From positions 83,325 through 136,877 of the forward strand of contig BJOX01000239.1 of the NCBI GenBank assembly GCA_009731375.1: a stretch of 53,553 nt of DNA, read 5' to 3'. Made by a program: the position numbers and the translations under genes. The notes beneath the pieces were generated by a model. It saw only the letters and a program-made list of their open reading frames with translations. It was not told the origin of the DNA and made no database searches. This stretch comes from Paulinella micropora. Its lineage: Eukaryota > Cercozoa > Imbricatea > Euglyphida. Of this stretch, positions 1 to 8,745 are shown piece after piece (the stretch's first letter is position 1; every line of letters starts with the position of its first letter).

Positions 1-436
1 GGGGGGGGGGGGGGGGGGGGGGGGGAGTGAGGAAGACGGCGTCCCCCCCCTACCGCCGGCGTGGCGCGGCAGGGAGAGAAGCCCAGGGAGGACGCCTCCC
101 CTTACCTCCCCCCCCCCCCCCGCACTGCGCCCCTCCCTGGCACCGGACGCGCCCCCGGGGGGTTGAGGTCCGAGTTGCCGGAAGAACTCCCCTCTCCGGA
201 GAGCACGAGAGGCCCTGCCTTTCCGGCCAGGTGGCAGGAGAGGACCTGCTTTTCTGACCGGGTGGCGCGGGAGGCCCTGCTTTTCCGGCCGGGTGGCAGG
301 GGAGGACCTGCTTTTCCGGCCGGGTGGCAGGGGAGGACCTGCTTTTCTGGCCGGGTGGCACGGGAGGCCCTGCTTTTCCGGACGGGTGGCTATTCGTTTG
401 GCCGGATAGCCCCATTGCCCCCCCTTCCTCCCTCTT
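1..436. repeat. GC-rich segment with 31-bp minisatellite
   Basis: An opening poly(G) run is followed by GC-rich DNA. From about 209 to 395 a 31-bp unit (core CCTGCTTTTCCGGCCGGGTG) repeats about six times with few changes; unit starts are spaced at 245, 276, 307, 338 and 369. Composition differs sharply from the AT-rich element that starts near 437. The minus-strand frame of the fibre-like gene stays open through it to position 1, but this part looks like repeat and not viral protein. Confidence 0.8.
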
Positions 437-900
437 CCCCTACTATTCATCGCTATCGGCGCGGTTATAACCACATCTGAAAGTGTATCAATTGAACCAA
501 GGGCTGTCTTCTTCCATTTACCTTCTACATCGTTGTAAGTTAAGTATTGTCCGCTCGCTTGTGCAAATATATTTGTGTCTTTGAAATTATATAAACTGGT
601 TTGGTGCGGATTGGAAGTATTGCTTCTGTGTTGAGTTGAGGCTTTGACTTCGTCGTTGTCCCTTACTCGTTGCTCTGTATAGTATAAATTTCTTCCTTCT
701 TTGATGTCTGTCGTTGATTTTAAAGCGAGCCTTGTATCAAATCGCGCATCTGTATAATAAAGATTTATTGGGTCGGAATCTTCTAGCACTCTGTCTGTAT
801 TCAGACCGACTATGTTTGTGTTGGTAAGGTCAAGGTTAAGTATATTTAGACTATCAACAGCCAATTCATTAAGGCCGAGTAATGATTTATATTGCGACAT
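437..900 (-). CDS. Tail-fibre-like protein, N-terminal part (truncated gene)
   Basis: The reading frame starts at an ATG at 900 (MSQYKSLLGLNEL...) and has no stop up to the left edge of the window. Residues 1 to about 155 look like authentic viral protein. They contain the motif NLYYTDARFDTRL and a second related motif NLYYTEQRV, spaced as in phage and large-virus tail-fibre or receptor-binding proteins, then TLSDVVIT, also fibre-like. After about residue 155 the DNA becomes GC-rich minisatellite, so the gene is cut or joined to other DNA there. It is divergent from the gene at 1060 across a 159-bp AT-rich spacer. The fibre role is inferred from short motifs only. Confidence 0.6.
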
Positions 901-1059
901 TGTATATCAAAGATTTTGAAAAATCTTTGAGCAAAATCTTTTTTGTTAAACTTTTTCTAAAAGTTTCAATTAATCATTTTTAATTTTTTTTGTTAAATTA
1001 TACTAACAAAAAATACAATTATTTTGTGTAATATTTTTAATATCATTCGTCGGTAAACA
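901..1059. promoter_or_regulatory. AT-rich divergent intergenic region
   Basis: This 159-bp spacer lies between two divergent start codons, is strongly AT-rich, and contains two short inverted repeats (near 907-927 and 949-967). It is the natural place for promoters of both genes. No specific box is recognised. Confidence 0.4.
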
Positions 1060-1571
1060 ATGCCGTCAAAAGAGGCTTCAAAAGAAAACTGGAAGAAAGC
1101 AGTTCAAGCAAACAGAGCAAATGCTGAACGTAGAAAGGACGAGTGGGCACGTGAAAGGCTTCGTAAAAAAGGAGAATTAAAAGAAGCATCAGTGGAAGAA
1201 CTTATTGAGACAGATGCTGAAGTTGGTGTTGCGAAAGAAGTACTTAAAAATCCTGAGATTGAAGATGAATCAAGCGAAAGCGATAGCGAAATTGATATGT
1301 CTGAGGTTATTGCAAATCATATGCTTAGAAAGATAAAAAAGAGTGCTAAAAAGCCCAAGAAGAAAAACACAAGAAAGCACCACAACCCAAGAAGCCAGAG
1401 AATGACAGCGAAGAAGAAGAAGAAAGTGAGAGTGAAGAAAGCGAAGATTATGAAACAACATGCGTAAAACAGAGAGGCGGTAAAAAACGAAGTGAAAAAA
1501 ATCAGTTAATGTATATAACAATACACCAAAGAATAAAGAAAAAAGTAAGGAAGCAGAAAAGATATTTTTGA
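1060..1571 (+). pseudogene. Highly charged protein of unknown function, probably frameshifted
   Basis: An ATG at 1060 opens a 135-codon frame (MPSKEASKENWKKAVQANRA...) rich in Lys and Glu, ending at 1467. In another frame the sequence continues after about 1360 with an acidic stretch (PENDSEEEEESESEESED) and then a basic end, stopping near 1571. This second reading looks more natural than the poly-Lys tail of the first, so I infer a one-base change in the A-rich run near 1359-1376. The product would be about 170 residues with alternating basic and acidic blocks, predicted soluble and helical at the start. No family is recognised. It sits between the fibre-like gene and the integrase of the element. 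Confidence 0.45.
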
Positions 1572-1584
1572 AATTCTAATGATA

Positions 1585-1727
1585 TTCATCAACTTCGCTT
1601 TCATTCCTTTCACTCATTCTCGTTTGTTGATGAACATCGTAGGTAGGTGATATTAATTTAAAATGAAATAAAAAAACGATGTTTATGAATAAGAGAGAGT
1701 GCGTAGCACGAAGCGCGATTCATAAAT
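1585..1727. terminator. Two inverted repeats upstream of the integrase
   Basis: TTCATCAAC at 1585-1593 pairs with GTTGATGAA at 1626-1634. A second 9-bp stem joins TTTATGAAT at 1682-1690 to ATTCATAAA at 1718-1726, with a small GTGC-GTA-GCAC hairpin inside. They lie between the charged-protein gene and the integrase and may be RNA 3'-end or recombination structures. The function is inferred from position only. Confidence 0.3.
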
Positions 1728-1731
1728 ATCA

Positions 1732-2641
1732 ATGGAAGAACAGACAAAAACTGCCCAAGAATTATTTCGTCAGACTAAGCCAAGGACTAGAGGGACAACA
1801 ATATGGGCTGATAAGGTATTAGATATGGTTAATATTGATTAAATGGATATGAGTAAGGTTGCTACAAAAAATAAAAATTATAATTTTGCCCTTATTTGGA
1901 TTTGATATTCATATTCGTTATGCTTATGCAATACCTATAAAAAATAAATTTTCAACCACCGTTTTAGATGCACTCAAGAAATTACCAAAGCCTAAAGCAT
2001 ACATATGGGACAATGGTGGGGAGTTTAAAGGTGCTGTTGGTGAGTGGATGAGAAATAATGGTATTGAGCAATTTATGGTTGAAGTAGGCGATCATAATTC
2101 GTTAGATATTGTTGATAGATTTGTTAGAACACTAAGAGAAAGATTACACGTATTATGGGCTTTTAATCGTAATTTTGATTGGATAAGTTATATTGAAGAT
2201 GTTGTTTATTATTATAACAAGAAAGAACATTCAGCGATTAAGGCGGCACCAATTGATGTATTTAAAGGAAATGATATTAGCCAACAACATAGATATGTTG
2301 ATAAATATTTATTTGGTTTCAAAGAGGGAGACAGAGTTAGAAAATTAAACAAGAAACACATTCTAGAAAAGGGAGGAAAGACATGGAGCAAGCAAATCTA
2401 CACCGTCAAAGCCCGTAAGGGATACCTGATTGTATTAACAAATGATGATATAGTGCCACCACGACATTTATTAAAGACAGATGCAACTAACGAACCGGAA
2501 GAGACAGATATTAATAAAGAAATGAAACAACTAACTAAAGAAAAACAAACAAAGCATTTACTTAAACGAGAGGAAATAGAGCAATCAAATGTCCGCACTG
2601 GAACACGCGAAAGAAAAAAGAAAGTCATTCTCGACTTATAG
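1732..2641 (+). pseudogene. rve-family (retroviral-type) integrase of a polinton/PLV-like element, broken
   Basis: Reading starts at an ATG at 1732 and is stopped by TAA at 1840-1842. That is just after NID, where the first catalytic Asp of the DDE core is expected (family form D-L-x-D-M; here NID-stop-MDMS). It continues in frame to about 1900, then shifts by one to the frame that ends at 2641. The second part holds DIHIRYAYAIPIKNK, the second catalytic Asp in DNGGEF, and VDRFVRTLRERL where the family has ERFNRTL. The catalytic Glu is thus replaced by Asp. A C-terminal chromo/SH3-like part follows (EGDRVRKL...WSKQIYTV). Length matches polinton and virophage-type integrases. With a stop, a frameshift and a changed active-site residue it is almost certainly inactive, unless some breaks are sequencing errors. 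Confidence 0.85.
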
Positions 2642-2718
2642 CCGCCTTTGTGTAGAAAGGAAACCTTTCTTTTTGATATAATAACCTTTCAAAGCAGACC
2701 AATATATGAAGACCCTTA

Positions 2719-3120
2719 TCACCCGTCGTCTCCAAGAGCAACATAACTATTAAGGTCTGGTTTCCCAGGGCCCCCCATCAAAACTGCTTCTTTGAAATCA
2801 GGTTTTTTCTTCTCAGCCACTTGGTCTGGCTCATCGTACTTGTCGGAAATCTTAACCCAAACTTGTTTTTCTTCCCAACACTTTTCTGGCTCATCCTCCT
2901 TCATTACTCCCAACTTCTCAAAAGGACTAGTATTTTTTACTTTTCGCACCTCAGTCTTAGCGACTGGATCTTCGTGCAACGGATGCTTGGCGTCAGGGGT
3001 GGTAGGAACTTCAGCAGGAACTTCGGTCGGCGTCTCAGTAGGCACTTGAGCATCAACCTCAGTCGGCACTTGAGCATCCGCCTCAGTCTGCTTAGAAGGA
3101 GACTTCTTCTTGGGAGGCAT
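2719..3120 (-). CDS. Pro/Thr/Glu-rich small protein, unknown
   Basis: The likely start is the ATG at 3120 (MPPKKKSPSKQTEAD...); an in-frame upstream ATG at 3156 would add 12 hydrophobic/Cys residues. The first half is a low-complexity basic then PTEV-repeat segment with about five copies of a V-P-T-E unit. The second half is mixed charged sequence ending in GKPDLNSYVALGDDG. No known fold is recognised. It is convergent with the integrase and may be a minor structural protein of the element, which is a guess from position. Confidence 0.5.
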   Translation of the reverse strand: MPPKKKSPSKQTEADAQVPTEVDAQVPTETPTEVPAEVPTTPDAKHPLHEDPVAKTEVRKVKNTSPFEKLGVMKEDEPEKCWEEKQVWVKISDKYDEPDQVAEKKKPDFKEAVLMGGPGKPDLNSYVALGDDG

Positions 3121-3324
3121 AGCACCTGCCCCACACCAAAAAGCACAAAAAAACATGTGTGGGCAGTGCCTTGAAGCCGTTTTTTATGTTTCGTAAATAA
3201 ATAAATAAATAATTTTTTTTTGAAATAGTCAAGTAATAAGTGTGCTTTTATATTGTAGTGAAATGGTCGTGTTCATTAATGAGAAGTGAGCAGGTAGGCA
3301 GACAGCACAGATCACACAACCATT

Positions 3325-3939
3325 TTACTCCACTTGGGCTCTCACTTCATTAACATACAACTTATACTTAACTATAACTTCATCAAATGTATCACCTTGT
3401 TCAATTAAATGACGTGCGAAAGTTTCCTCTTGGCGAGACATTGGAAATTTATTTTTTTCTAACCACTTTTCCAAAAATGCTATTTCTTTCTTAGTCTCTT
3501 TTTCTTTTCTAAGTCTCTGCCTCTTAACTTTTCTCTCTTCTTCCATTCGTCTTTTGTCTTCTTTCAGTTCCTCATCTCTCTGATTTGCTGCTTCCAGTCT
3601 TGATTCAACATCGTTAAGTTCTCGTTTCAATAATCTTATTTTTTTGGACAAGTTTTTTTTCTTAGTTTCCAAATATATTTTATCCTTTTTTGTCGTCTTA
3701 CTTGTCTTGTCAGAATAATAATCAATCCAATTATTTTCTTCTCTTTCTATTTCTAACTCACTTTCACTAGAAATTTCATTAGCCTCTTTGGCGTCATAAT
3801 CGATAAATTCGCTCATCTCTTCAAGAAGAAGTGCGAGAGACAAAAAGTGGTAGGGGATCCAAGAATTCTTCGGTTCTCTGAACACTTTGCGCAAAAACCA
3901 TGTGATAACATTGCGCATTGACTGAGGAGAAAAACACAA
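3325..3939 (-). CDS. Coiled-coil protein of the viral element
   Basis: The better start may be the ATG at 3816 (MSEFIDYDAKEANE...), because the 41 residues before it look unlike the rest. An acidic N-terminal part is followed by about 90 residues of strongly heptad-like Lys/Glu/Arg/Leu sequence (KKNLSKKIRLLKRELNDVE and onward), and then a short globular-looking end with FARHLIEQGDTFDEV. It is a predicted rod-like homo-oligomer. No family is assigned. It is co-oriented with the polymerase. Confidence 0.6.
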   Translation of the reverse strand: MCFSPQSMRNVITWFLRKVFREPKNSWIPYHFLSLALLLEEMSEFIDYDAKEANEISSESELEIEREENNWIDYYSDKTSKTTKKDKIYLETKKKNLSKKIRLLKRELNDVESRLEAANQRDEELKEDKRRMEEERKVKRQRLRKEKETKKEIAFLEKWLEKNKFPMSRQEETFARHLIEQGDTFDEVIVKYKLYVNEVRAQVE

Positions 3940-3971
3940 CGCAAAAAATTTATTTGTTCTCTGTCTTGGTT

Positions 3972-4097
3972 ATGGGTGGTGAAATTAGTAAGTTGGTGGT
4001 GTCGTCCGTCATTGTCGGCGGTTCAACTCTCACCGCTTGCTTTTCACAAACCGTTCTTTACCAGATGCATTTTTTTTTCTTTTTTCCTTTTTTGTGA
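3972..4097 (+). CDS. Possible small N-myristoylated hydrophobic peptide
   Basis: This 41-codon frame begins MGGEISKLVVSSVIVGG, which fits the N-myristoylation pattern (Gly2, Ser6) and is followed by a hydrophobic stretch. It ends in a run of Phe codons from a T-rich tract. It lies in the gap between the coiled-coil gene and the polymerase 3' end, on the other strand. It is short and could be chance. Confidence 0.25.
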   Translation: MGGEISKLVVSSVIVGGSTLTACFSQTVLYQMHFFFFFPFL

Positions 4098-4111
4098 ATT
4101 CCTTTTTTTGC

Positions 4112-7100
4112 TTAATAGCCGTATGGTAATGTTGTAATCTGGTTTTCTTTTAGTGGTTGTATTACTCTTTTTGTGTAAGTAAATGAAAATATCTTTTGTA
4201 TGTGCTCAGACGAAATTGTTTTAGTCTTTTTGTTTCTCGTTATTTGCTGTTGGTGTGAATGGTTAAATTTCCAGCCTCTGCCACATTCTTTGCTATACAC
4301 TTTTCACCTTTTGTTTCAAGTAAGTCCTCTAATTCTTCATATGCCTTCTTAGATAGTTCAGTGTTTTGTACTTGTAATCCGTTGCTTATAATACTAAACA
4401 TATTTACTAAGTTCAATTTTTTACAAGTCTCGTAATTCATTGAGAAGCCCTGTAATTTCATTTTCGTAGTTCCGTCATCTAGTATGTAGCCGTAGGATTT
4501 AGGACCTGCTCCAACAAATGTGGTTTTCTGCTTACCTTTGTCTTTTTATCTATCAATTCGTCTGTCCATTGCCCCAATAAATCTCCTGTCGGTATTGTTG
4601 TCTGTCCTTCTTTTTCATCTACTGAATAAATCACACTATCAGTGTCATGGTATAATACTCTATTACCTAATCTGTCCATCATATCATACAATCTCATCTG
4701 TGCGTGTGCTGTAGTAAATAGTGCTACACAAATATTTGTATTGTATGGGTCTGATACTTTTTCTGGGTGTAGGTTGTAAGATAGTTCTAAGCATTCTTTG
4801 TTTATCACATTAATTGATACTTCATTTATCTTTTTGTCGTTTAGTATTTTGTATAGTTCTGCTTCACTCCTTACTATTTTTGTTTGTGTCTTGTTGTTTT
4901 GTTGTCCAAATTTTCCCCATAGTGAGTTTAGACATAGTTTCGCCACAGCCCTTCTACCTTCATTCTTTTCAATCTTGCTTTTATCTAATTTAATTTTCAT
5001 CTTTTCTTCATAGTCCTTAATGTAGTTGTCTTTGTCTTCTTCTGTTATGACATTTGAAGGATAGCCACTTGATTCCTGTTTCACTCTTAGAAATGTCTTA
5101 ATATATTCTTTGAATAGTTCCGTTGTCTGCTCGTTCCAATGCCATAATTCATAAGTTTTAATAAGTCTGTAGCCTTTTTGTATTGCTTTGTAAATAAGTG
5201 GTGTTGCCCATGTGCCTGTCAGTATTCTGTCCTCGTCAGTGTGCTGACATTTGTCCTGTAATCCTTCCTTGCCACATTTATTACATAGTTAATACATCAT
5301 CTTCCTCTATCTTGACATGGAAGGACTGGGTGAATTAGTCCTCTAGGTGGTAGTATTTTTATTTTTGCTATACCGAATGCTGTTTTATTATTCAACATAT
5401 CATATGCTTCTTTTCCTCTTATTGCTTTGTGGTGTTTCACAGGATAGGGGTCATAGTACATAACCGTCGGATAGAGAGAGCACACATCTATATACTTAGC
5501 ATACTGATACTCACTCATTGACTTCCAGTATAGAGACAGAGCATTCACTCTTCCACCAAACATAGCATGTCGTGGATTGATTGTTTCTTGCTCAATTAAT
5601 GTCTCTTCTATTGTGCCTTTGAATTCTTCCTTTGTTCTTATCCTATTCCATTGACACCCCCATATTGTTATTAATTGACTAACTTCAGGATGTTGACTTA
5701 TTAAAGTTTCTCGTAGTTTAGTTTCCTTGTATAGTTGCCTAAATGTTGTATTAACAGACCTTTCTCTATTCAGTTTGTTTCCATTAAAGCATTCAGGACA
5801 CCCGTGCCAATAACAACCATGGAACTCATATGCCGTTTTTGTTTTCTCGTCATATCCATCTAAGTAGGCTTTCACACCTTTAGGTAAGTTTAGTATTTTT
5901 TCTTTACCATTTAGACCATGTTGAATTTTGGCATTGTCCTTTTTTTCTCTGTATGCTAACCATTCCACACACATACAACTTGTTTTTGCTTTGTCTGTTC
6001 TGTTTGTCGGTATGACTGCTATGCTGTCCTCAGGCATGTAGTGTGCTTTGAATAGTGCCATACATGTAGAGGCAATTGTAGTGTATTGAAATGGATCAAT
6101 ACCAAACTCCATAAATTGTTTCCTAAACTCAATACACCCCCGTCTTAGTATATCTACATCACTATGACAATATTCAATCATTTCTTTATTGAAATCAAAT
6201 ACTTTGCTTTTTTGTTCATCATACCACTTTAGAAAATCATCTCTTTTCTTCTTTGAAAATGAGTTATAACCATAGTCATCTTTGTCTGGCATATTCCCTA
6301 TGTATGATTGGTTGTCTGTTTTATTGAAAAAGTGAGGAAAATATCCTTTCTTTAATTTTGTAAGTCCAAATGTATCAGGAAAATCAGATAAAGGCATAGT
6401 AAGGAAAGATAGACTATCTATAAATCTAATCTGTTCTTTTCCATTACCAATAGACATCATCATTATTTTTCCACCTTCATAGATTACAAATGGAGTTATG
6501 CCTTTTTCAATTAACCATTTTAGCACAAATTGACAATCATACCCCCCGCGCATTATGTGCTATGAATGTATAACCCTTATGTTTTACACCCAACGCCCAC
6601 TCACAGAATTGTTCAATGTTTTTATGTATAATAGGGTTGCTGTCGTTGAAATATTGACTTTCTGAATGATTGATAATGTGAATTCCTGTCTCTTGATTTG
6701 CTTCAAAATCAAAGAATACATATTTTGTTGATGGTGCATGTATGACTTTTTCTTTATCTCACATAGGTGCCATAAAGGTTTTAGTTCTTTGCAGTTCCTA
6801 CATTTTTCATATCCGCATTTATGTTCTCCTTTGTATGTCTTAGCACATGTGATACATTTTTTCTTTACATCACACAACTCATTTTGTTTATGATTGTTGA
6901 AACATTCATCATTAGGAAACTTTCTATTACACTCATTACACGTTTTCCATTTTGAAATATTGTCATATCCTTTACATCCTTCGGTTAGACATATATTACA
7001 TTTGAATTCACATGCGTGATTATGTTCGTATCCCTTCATACATTTCTCGCAAAAGTTTCGTTTTGATAAGAATGCTTTCATACTTGTTATGGTGTCGTAA

Positions 7101-8106
7101 TGGTTCATTGTTTTTAGTATATATATATATATTTTGTCCTTCATCTCAGTCTTATGTACGATTTTGTCTGGATATTCAACAATAACAATGTTGTAGTCTA
7201 TATGTCTAGCAAACTCACTAATTTCAGAAAGCCCGTACAAATCTTTCATGACACCAGCCTCCTCATGTCGTTTGTTTGCCAGTTCGTCTTGGATTCTGCG
7301 TCCGTCCTTGATTTGTGAATACTTTTGATGCTTTTCCATTTTTGCCTTTGCTACAACTACTATTGCCCTTGCCAAACATATGTTGTCATCATTGTTTATT
7401 CGTATTAACCATTCTTTTTATACATGTCTGTTTCTGTTATTGCCTTCAATCTTACTCCTCCTTCTGGCATCCTTACACCCACAAAATTAAAATCAATAAG
7501 TTCCATTGTCGCTCCTTCTTCGTCCATATAGTTTTCGTCGTTTGATTGCAGTATAGATTCTAATCTAGTCAGTATATCTTCTAAATTGAAATCTTTTACT
7601 TTTATTAATTTTTTGTTTTGTACATTCCAAGTTGAAGGAATAGCACTAATACGTATTTGTATTAAGTCATTGTCTTTGTAAAGTGTTTTAAAGTCTTCAA
7701 TTATAGATCCGATCATTCCTATGATACCCTCTAATGGAAACTTTTTCACTTTTTGAGACATTGATTTACTTAATTTTATAGTATATACAGATTGCCCCAC
7801 AGGTAGTTTGTGTTCAGTGTCTATCCTTATCAGTTTATAGCTATTGAACTCAATTACCTGTGGCTCTACATATTTTCGTTCCCTTTGTTTTCGCTCAGGT
7901 TCAGAATAAAACCTTTCAGGGTCGGATAGTGCTCCCCTTGTAGTTGTTATGTCGTAAAACCTACTAGCATTAGGCTTTTTTACATACAACTTGTTTTGCC
8001 TTATTTGGAATGTTATATTCGCCTCTCTGAGTTTGTCTAGGTTCCATGTGTGCCCCCCGTAGTCAATGGTGTTCGACATATATTGATTGGAATATGATTT
8101 TTCCAA
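4112..8106 (-). pseudogene. Protein-primed family B DNA polymerase (polinton/PLV type), multiply frameshifted
   Basis: One polymerase of about 1,300 residues is spread over several frames. 7405-8106 holds the N-terminal region typical of transposon/viral DNA_pol_B_2 proteins (IQIRISAIPS, ILQSNDENYMDEE). 6750-7400 has CLARAIVVVAKAK and a Cys-rich zinc-ribbon block. The exonuclease part follows with FFDFEANQETGIH and HNARG-YDCQF. 5297-6553 includes YEFHGCYWHGCPEC and the motif A region YIDVCSLYPTVM. 4479-5290 has GTWATPLIYKA, motif B (LNSLWGKFG) and motif C (YHDTDSVIY). 4112-4470 finishes with KRVIQPLKENQITTLPYGY, the usual C-terminus. Frame changes fall near 7410, 6750, 6551 (six G where five are needed), 5290, 4525 and 4265, mostly in homopolymers. 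It is either decayed or miscalled in sequencing; the residues themselves look conserved. Confidence 0.88.
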
Positions 8107-8187
8107 AAACTATTTTTTATTTATATATAAAAATATATATATATATATATAATATTATATTATCTTTAATATGAAATTAGTTTTTTT

Positions 8188-8409
8188 TCAGGTCTCAATT
8201 TGGCCAACAATACTCTGGAGCCTAATAAGGTCAGCCTTGATTTTTTCTCTTTTCTCTTTTGATTTTCTCAGTATGTCTGCCTTGTTTTTTTGATAATATT
8301 CTTTTGCTCTCATAAGTGCTTTCTCTTTATGTCTTCTCTGATATTCTCTCATGCGTTCAGCGTGTTTCGCCCTTGCCTCCTCTGCAGTATATGTAGGTTT
8401 TCTACCCAT
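8188..8409 (-). CDS. Small basic helical protein (GRKPTYTAEEARAK)
   Basis: This 73-residue protein, MGRKPTYTAEEARAKHAERM..., is rich in Arg, Lys, Glu and Gln and includes REYQRRHKEK and EYYQKNKADI. Similar short basic proteins occur in large DNA viruses and virophages as I recall them, without a firm role. It is intact and lies directly upstream of the polymerase on the same strand, separated by an AT-repeat spacer. Confidence 0.55.
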   Translation of the reverse strand: MGRKPTYTAEEARAKHAERMREYQRRHKEKALMRAKEYYQKNKADILRKSKEKREKIKADLIRLQSIVGQIET

Positions 8410-8745
8410 TTATATTATATATATAATATAATTTTTATTTATTTAAATAGAAAATAATCAAACTCGCAATAGGGAGGACTTTTAATTTTTTCAAAAAAGA
8501 TAACTAAGTTCAGCACAGCGGTAAAAACTAAGAAACAGGTTTTAATGTCTCTTCGTGTCGATTTGAAAAAAGATAGATAAGTTATCTTTTTTTAGAGTTT
8601 GAGAGAAATTCAAATATGGACTATTTAAGGCTTAATGATTGTTATATTTAATTTGGATAAAATTATGTCTATTTTTGTTGAAATTAATAGTAAGACGAAT
8701 TTATATAAAAATAGCCTTATTTTATATAAAAGATAACTGTGCTAT
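8410..8745. other. AT-rich right flank of the viral element
   Basis: This non-coding DNA contains ATAT tracts and repeated GATAACT-type words. Composition switches to about 50% GC after about 8745, which I take as the right edge of the insertion. A terminal inverted repeat cannot be tested because the left end is missing. Confidence 0.5.
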
